Source: Anaeromyces robustus
Taxonomy: Eukaryota; Neocallimastigomycota; Neocallimastigomycetes; Neocallimastigales; Neocallimastigaceae
Length of the DNA: 41,769 nt
Direction: 5' to 3'
NCBI GenBank assembly: GCA_002104895.1
Contig: MCFG01000498.1
Coordinates: 1 to 41,769 of the forward strand
Shown: positions 35,765 through 41,769 of the stretch, piece by piece
How the letters are laid out: each line of letters starts with the position of its first letter
Numbering within the stretch: the first letter of the stretch is position 1
The notes under the pieces: generated by a model
Seen by the model: only the letters and a program-made list of their open reading frames with translations
Told to the model about the DNA's origin: nothing
Database searches by the model: none
Program-made: the position numbers and the translations under genes

Positions 35765-36243
35765 TTATATTAAAATATATGCAAAAAGTAAAGAATTTTT
35801 TTTATAAAAAATATATTTTTTACTTTTTAGACATTTCATAATGAAATAAAAAAAATTAAAATAGAATGAATACCTACAATTTATAATAAATATAAAATTA
35901 CATAATAATAATAATAAAAATAATAAGTTTATACTAACCCATAATATCAATAAAAAAAAATACTTAAATAACACAGAATACAAATAAACTTAAGAGTTGA
36001 TATTAAAGTAGAACTAAATGACCTTGCTTGACTGTCCAATATTTCAAAAGTATGGCTTCCAATAGTAGATTTAGTAATTTTTATTATTTAATATTAGCGA
36101 ATTGTCCATTATTCCTATATAATTCAGTAAGTTTAATGTAAACTTTCTGGTTATTTACCAATATAGATATATTCATTTCATTGAAAATCTAAAAAAAGAT
36201 AAATTCTTTATTTTTTTGTGAGACAGTAAAACCATTAATACAT
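35765..36243 (-). pseudogene. Decayed coding-like segment, possible KilA-N-like remnant
   Basis: From about 36240 downward one minus-strand frame reads NGFTVSQKNKEFIFF, stop, IFNEMNISILVNNQKVYIKL, TELYRNNGQFANIK, two stops, KLLNLLLEAILLKYWTVKQG. The order Y-I-x-x-T-x-L, then G-x-F, then L-L-x-x-L is loosely like a KilA-N DNA-binding domain, but the central Trp is missing. A hydrophobic 72-codon frame follows at 35983-35765. The family assignment is tentative. Confidence 0.3.
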
Positions 36244-36584
36244 GAAATTTATTAGGTATACATTTTATTTGTATATTTTTATATATTATTTCTAAAGGAA
36301 AACAATGAGGCACTAGAGTTAATATTAAATAATAAAAATTAATAATATTTAATTAGTAATAAAATATTATTAATTTTTTAACTATTTTTGTACAATAAAC
36401 TAACATTTTTAACACTATATTTTCATTTTCAACTTGATATTCCCCGGTTTAATACGTATAATTGTATAATATTTAAATATTTTTCATTATCATTATCATA
36501 ATATAATATATATTCAAAAAATTCAAATATATACTAAGAACCTATTATACTGCCCATTATATAAAATAAAATTTAAAATATGTC

Positions 36585-36865
36585 TTGTCTTAGATATATA
36601 TTTAATTCTATATAAATAAAGTAAAAATGTATTATTAAATTTCCTTTTAATATATTTATTAAAAAAAATTATGTCTTTATCCTTCATTATTAATTGTTCA
36701 ATTAAAGATTTTTTTTTCCAATATAAATAACTATTATGCATTATCTAATTGGTATATATAAAAATTTAAAAGCCACATTCTGACTGACATAGAATACCTA
36801 CATAAAAATAGTTTTTAGAATAAATTCTAAATATATTATATAGTAAAAACGATATATATTATAAC
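36585..36865 (-). pseudogene. Decayed copy of SUN-gene exon 1
   Basis: Aligned by eye with 30500-30745 at roughly 80% identity over the best 140 bases. Shared strings include CCAATATAAATAACTATT, CACATTCTRACTGAC, AATAGTTTTTA, AAATATATTATA and AAAACGATATA. On the minus strand it still encodes a signal-peptide-like YNIYRFYYIIYLEFILKTIF, then SECGF, NSYLYWKKK and MKDKDIIFFNKYIKRKF, matching LECDI, NSYLYWKNG and DDKDIYKVFINKIYKECF of exon 1. The start codon is lost, and in-frame stops plus at least one frameshift break it. Confidence 0.8.
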
Positions 36866-37895
36866 TTTTTTTTATTTTTTATTTTTATTTTCATTATTTT
36901 TATACATTAATACACATTATACATTAATAACTAAACTATATGAAAAATAATATATATATATTATATTACACTTAATTTTAATTTAAAGAAAAAAATTTTA
37001 AATAATTAAATTACTATTATATTATAGAATAATAATAAAAAAGTAGTACATATATTTTATTATAAAATTCAAAAAAAAAAAAAGAGTTATACATTTAAAT
37101 TATTTTAAAATTGATTTTTATCTATAAATCATATAAATTTTAAACAGAATATGTTTATATTTATATATAATAATAATTTTTTTATCTATCATATTTATAT
37201 TATTAATACTTATTCTTATTATTATTATATTGATTATTATTACTATTTATTTTATAAATAATTGAAATTAAATTAAAAATTCATTTATTTTTAATAATGT
37301 ATATACTGATAAGATTAATTGAAATCAACGATAATAAATAATAAACATATGGATATGTTATAATAGTATAGTAGTATCACTTGCTTCATCTTGTTACATT
37401 ACTAAAATAAGAAATGTATACTAAAATAAAAATAAAAAAGAATATTAAAAAATTATTATTTTTAATAAATAAATAAATGAATAAATATAAATAAAATAAA
37501 AAATTAATATATATAAATAAATATATATTAAATATTTTATAAATAAAATGCTTTAAAGTCTTAAAACGTTATATATTATTATTAATTATAAATATTAATA
37601 TTAAATTTTTTATTATTGATTACTATTTATATAAACTTTATGATTAATCTAAAACATTTATGTTACATATAATTTTTTAAATAAATGATATATATTAAAA
37701 GTATGATAAAATTCATTTTATGCCATTTATTATTATTTTGATTGTTTGTTTATACTTTTATTTCTTTTATCATAAAGACAACAATATGAATTGTTAAAAA
37801 ATTATGAGAATAACAACAAAAGTCAATATATAATAAATAATAAACATTTCATTATAATTAATTTAAATATTTAAAATTTTCAATTTATTTACATA
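36866..37895. other. Non-coding region, probable duplicate of 30.8-32.0 kb
   Basis: Contains the promoter-side counterpart of the SUN-gene exon 1 copy and, like the original, leads into a long (TTTA)n array. No gene seen. Confidence 0.35.
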
Positions 37896-37896
37896 T

Positions 37897-37979
<83 letters not shown>

Positions 37980-37989
37980 TTATTTATTT

Positions 37990-38037
<48 letters not shown>

Positions 38038-38070
38038 TTATTTATTTATTATTTATTTATTTATTTATTT

Positions 38071-38114
<44 letters not shown>

Positions 38115-38117
38115 TTA
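37896..38117. repeat. (TTTA)n array
   Basis: About 220 bases of TTTA units with several TTA slips (37980-38070). It is in the same orientation and of similar size as the array at 32060-32278. Confidence 0.95.
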
Positions 38118-38689
38118 CTCATATATTCATTTATATATAAAATATCATTTAATTAACTATTGTTATTTATATAATTGATAAAAAATAAAAATTAAATATC
38201 TATTTTATGAAGTTTAAATTAAAAAAGTTTTATCTTTTAATTCAATAATTAAATTAATATTTATTAATATTATTAACTTGTTAAATTAAATTTTCATACT
38301 TATCATCTCTTGTATATACATATATACAATAAATTCAAAATAAAAAAAAAAAAAAAGAAAAGAACAAAAAAAATCAGATTTATTAATTAATTTATCCTAC
38401 TTTTTTTTTTTTTGTCTTTTTTTATTTTTATTTTAGTTTCCCTTTTTTTATTCTTATTATTTATTAATAATTATAATATTTAAAACATTTCATAACACTT
38501 ACATTGTATTATTTTTGTACTTCCGAAATTTGTTTCAATGATACACCGTTAATATGTTTTAATATTTTATATTTATATATTATAATCTATACCATTCTAA
38601 AAGTTTAATCTTTTAATAATTATAATACAATAAAAGATTTATATATATATAGTTTATATAAATCTAAATCATATATTTCTTTTCTTTTC

Positions 38690-38740
<51 letters not shown>

Positions 38741-39164
38741 AGAAAAGTTTAATTAATTACAGTTAATTAAAGTATATATACTTTTTCATTTTTATTTGAC
38801 TTATAGAATATGAAGATGAGTTAAAATTATTTTTAATTATACAATATAGAATAAATAATATTTATCACAATTTAGTGTTGTGTTGATTAACCTAACCTAT
38901 TCATATATAGAATTTGTAAACTGTATAAATTTTTTGTTTCAAAATATAATCTACAACAATTTCAAATAAAGTATAAATATTATAAAAATAATGTTGAAAC
39001 ACTCATGAAATATGATGATATAGAATCATAATTAATATAATAATATAAAGATAAACATAACTAAATATTAATAATAATGTAAAGAATTACATAAACATAA
39101 AGGTAGCTTTTTTTTTATTAATAATAAAATTGAAAATAAAAAAAAAAGATAATATATATATCAG
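38118..39164. other. Non-coding region with (TTTCT)n and T run
   Basis: A/T-rich. A TTTTC pentanucleotide tract (38676-38710) runs into a 29-base T run (38711-38739). No coding sequence seen. Confidence 0.5.
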
Positions 39165-39188
39165 TAAGCCATAAATATTTATGGCTTA
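39165..39188. repeat. Perfect 24-bp palindrome
   Basis: TAAGCCATAAAT followed by ATTTATGGCTTA, exactly self-complementary with no loop. It stands out because it contains GCC/GGC in an otherwise A/T background. A protein dimer binding site or cruciform is possible. Confidence 0.9.
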
Positions 39189-39427
39189 ATAATTTATATT
39201 TTTTTATTTTTTATTATTATGGTATATTGGTATATATTATATATTATATTTTTTTTCCATAAATATAAATATAGTAAAAAAAATTTTAATAATCATTATT
39301 AACAATAATAATAATTATACTTTATCTATTTTAACAATATAAATGTTATAATGCTATATATTATCAGTAAATAAATCAATTAATAAATAAAAAAAAAAGT
39401 ATTATTCAAATATTAATCAGTTTTATT

Positions 39428-39457
39428 AAAAGTTTGTCATGAAAGCATGACACTTTT
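39428..39457. repeat. Hairpin with GTCATG stem and 4-base loop
   Basis: AAAAGTTTGTCATG, loop AAAG, CATGACACTTTT. Seven perfect inner pairs (TGTCATG/CATGACA) and a further outer AAAAG/CTTTT set are separated by a small bulge. The downstream sequence is T-rich. It has terminator- or structured-RNA-like geometry, but no gene abuts it. Confidence 0.7.
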
Positions 39458-39554
39458 ATTTATTTAATAATAAATATTTAATATATATATTACAATATGT
39501 ACAAATAAAATAAAGAAATATATTATATATTATTATATAATAAATAAACGAATA

Positions 39555-39748
39555 ACAAATAAGCAGTTAAATAAATAAATAAATGTATAGATAAATAAAT
39601 TAAATAAATAAATTAATAAATAAAATTAACAAATGAATAAATTACCTAAATTAATAAATAAATAAGTTATTTAAATTAATAAATGAATAAATGAATAAAT
39701 GAATAAATAAATAAATGAATAAATAAATAAATAAATAAATAAATAAAG
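39555..39748. repeat. Degenerate (AAAT)n array
   Basis: AAAT units with frequent GAAT, TTAA and CCTA interruptions. It is older looking than the perfect arrays at 6182 and 40215. Confidence 0.85.
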
Positions 39749-40214
39749 AAGTATTAATGAATCTACTCTGCATTGACCATATTAGGCAATTTAAGTATCT
39801 TTTTTTTAATATTTATAAAATATAAAATATAAAATAAACTTTTAAAAAATATTTATATTATTATTATATAAAATATACATTTTATATATTATATAATATA
39901 TATAAAAACATGTAATTATAAATTATATATATATATTAAATAAATTTAATTTGTAATATTTGTAATAATACATTTTATTAGTAAAATAAAGTGACAATAA
40001 TAATAATAAATATATTAGAAAAATAATTATAATATATATTATAATAATAATTAATTATAATAATAACAATAAGATTTTGAGTATAAGATATTTGTATTTT
40101 CTCTTCTTTTTCTTTTAATTTCTTGAGTTCATCATCTTAATTATTTGAATTTATATCATAATATTATAATATTAAAATAATTATGAAAAAAGAATCTATA
40201 AATAAAAGAGATAG
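39749..40214. other. Non-coding region
   Basis: A/T-rich. The stretch at 40076-40140 is slightly less biased (TTTTCTCTTCTTTTTC, TTCTTGAGTTCATCATC). No gene seen. Confidence 0.45.
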
Positions 40215-40216
40215 AA

Positions 40217-40311
<95 letters not shown>

Positions 40312-40314
40312 ATA
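40215..40314. repeat. (AAAT)n array
   Basis: About 24 near-perfect tetranucleotide units ending in two GATA units. Confidence 0.95.
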
Positions 40315-40420
40315 GATAGATAAAAATTTCATCTTTTTTTTTTAACGGCTAACTATTTTAGGTATAAAATTAATTAATACAAAATGAATATTTAATTTTT
40401 TTTTATGTTTTTTTTTAATC

Positions 40421-40453
<33 letters not shown>

Positions 40454-41769
40454 ATTCATTTATTTTTTTATTATTTTTAAAAAATAACCAGGTTAGTTTA
40501 TTAATAATTTGTTCATAATTATTTATAATTTATCAATAATTTATTTAATTACTTAATTATTTATTCATTTATATTAAGAAGGAAATACATTCAGTAAAAG
40601 TCATTATAATATTGAAATAAACAAAACTCTATTTATATATTAAATTTGTTTTGAATCTTATTTATTATAAATTTTTTAACTTGTTATTAGAATTTTTTAT
40701 GTTTTTAAAAATATTGTCAAAATTTTCTCGAAGTTTTTTTTTTTTATTTATTCTAACAAAAAACTTTATTAAATAATATTTAGTCATAATAAATTTTTTT
40801 TTTTTGTTTTTAATATAAAAAGAAAAACAATAATTTAATAATTTCCATTTTAAGGCTAATGATTTAATAAAAAAAAAAAAAATAAAAAAATTTATTAATA
40901 GTAATATTTTTTTTATAAAACCTTAAATTTTTAAAAATAATTTTTTTAATCATATTTATATATTATATAAATAATAATATTATAATTTATAGTTTGTTAT
41001 ATAGATGTTCAACAAAATAGAATATGAATGTTACACCATTTAAACAAAGCCATTTTCTATTTTATTAATAATTAAAGTTTATTATGAAATACATTTTAAG
41101 TAAATAAATAATAAATAGGAATGTTAATAAATATAAAATGAATGAATGAATGAATAAATAAATAAATAAGTAGATAAATAAATGAATAAATAAAAAATTA
41201 ATAATTAAACAAATGAATAAATAATTAATTTTAAAATAAATGAACGAATGAATAAATAAAAAATAAATAATGATATTAAAAATAAATGGATAAGTGAATA
41301 AATAATAGATTAATATATAAACAAATTTATAAATAAAGTAAATAAATAAATAATATAAATAATTAAATGAATGAATAAATTAATAAATTAATGAATATAT
41401 AAATAATATATAAATAAATACTCAATATATGACATATTAATATATATTATAAAATATATATAATAAAAATTTTAAAAAAACAAATTATAAAATATCTTTA
41501 AATATATTATAATTCTATTTAATTATGTATCTATTATAATAATAATATTTAATTATAATAATGATATTTAATTATAAAATATTTCAGTAGCCTCTTAATA
41601 TAAATATATATAATTCAATTATATAAAGTTTTTATAATTAAATATTATTATTAGAAATATCTATTTTACATACAAATTAATATTAATGATATATATATAA
41701 ATTTTGGATATTGTTTTTATAAGAATTAGTAATAAATAAAAAATAAAATAAAATAAATAAATAAATAAA
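40315..41769. other. Non-coding region to the window edge
   Basis: Includes a short TTTA run (40434-40460) and a degenerate AAAT/GAAT array at about 41098-41420. It ends in another AAAT tract. No coding sequence, RNA gene or element was recognised. Confidence 0.5.

Noticed and set aside
36010-36130. Similarity to exon 2 of the SUN gene (NYIG motif frame)
   Set aside because: Only a 12-base A/T-rich match plus scattered identities, and a different frame reads better as protein. Homology there is not established.

Overview
The window looks like a contig from an anaerobic gut fungus (Neocallimastigomycota). This is inference. It rests on extreme A+T content, long A/T homopolymers and (AAAT)n/(TTTA)n arrays between genes, very low gene density, short GT-AG introns, AAT-coded poly-asparagine runs in otherwise conserved eukaryotic proteins, and an intronless bacterial-type nitroreductase. 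A dictyostelid would share the poly-Asn habit but is normally much more gene dense.

Layout: 1-4406 is non-coding and repeat rich, with a 324-bp tandem duplication at 2661-3310. A single-exon NfsA-like flavin nitroreductase lies on the minus strand at 4407-5177. A gene desert with many simple repeats follows (5178-15590). A seven-exon plus-strand gene (15591-18859) encodes a 763-residue WW-WW-MyTH4-RhoGAP protein of the ARHGAP39/Vilse type; its model needs a 29-nt microexon. A 2.9-kb A/T-rich spacer separates it from a convergent seven-exon minus-strand gene (30746 down to 21743), which encodes a predicted 2576-residue Slp1/SUCO-type SUN-domain protein. Its parts are a signal peptide, a long acidic Asn/Glu-rich segment, the SUN domain, a coiled coil, a transmembrane helix and a long Ser/Asn-rich tail. 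Both spliced models were built by hand from splice sites and phase; every junction is phase compatible and the total lengths are divisible by three.

From 30747 to 41769 I see no intact gene. This part holds a decayed copy of the first exon of the SUN gene (about 36585-36865), probably part of a larger duplication of 30.4-32.3 kb; a block of decayed coding-like sequence (34.2-36.3 kb); two minisatellites; several tetranucleotide arrays; a perfect 24-bp palindrome; and a stable hairpin.

The three intact genes are not an obvious pathway: one acts in cytosolic redox chemistry, one in Rac/Cdc42-type GTPase control of the cytoskeleton, and one in the ER membrane/lumen. I found no RNA genes, CRISPR arrays or intact transposons.
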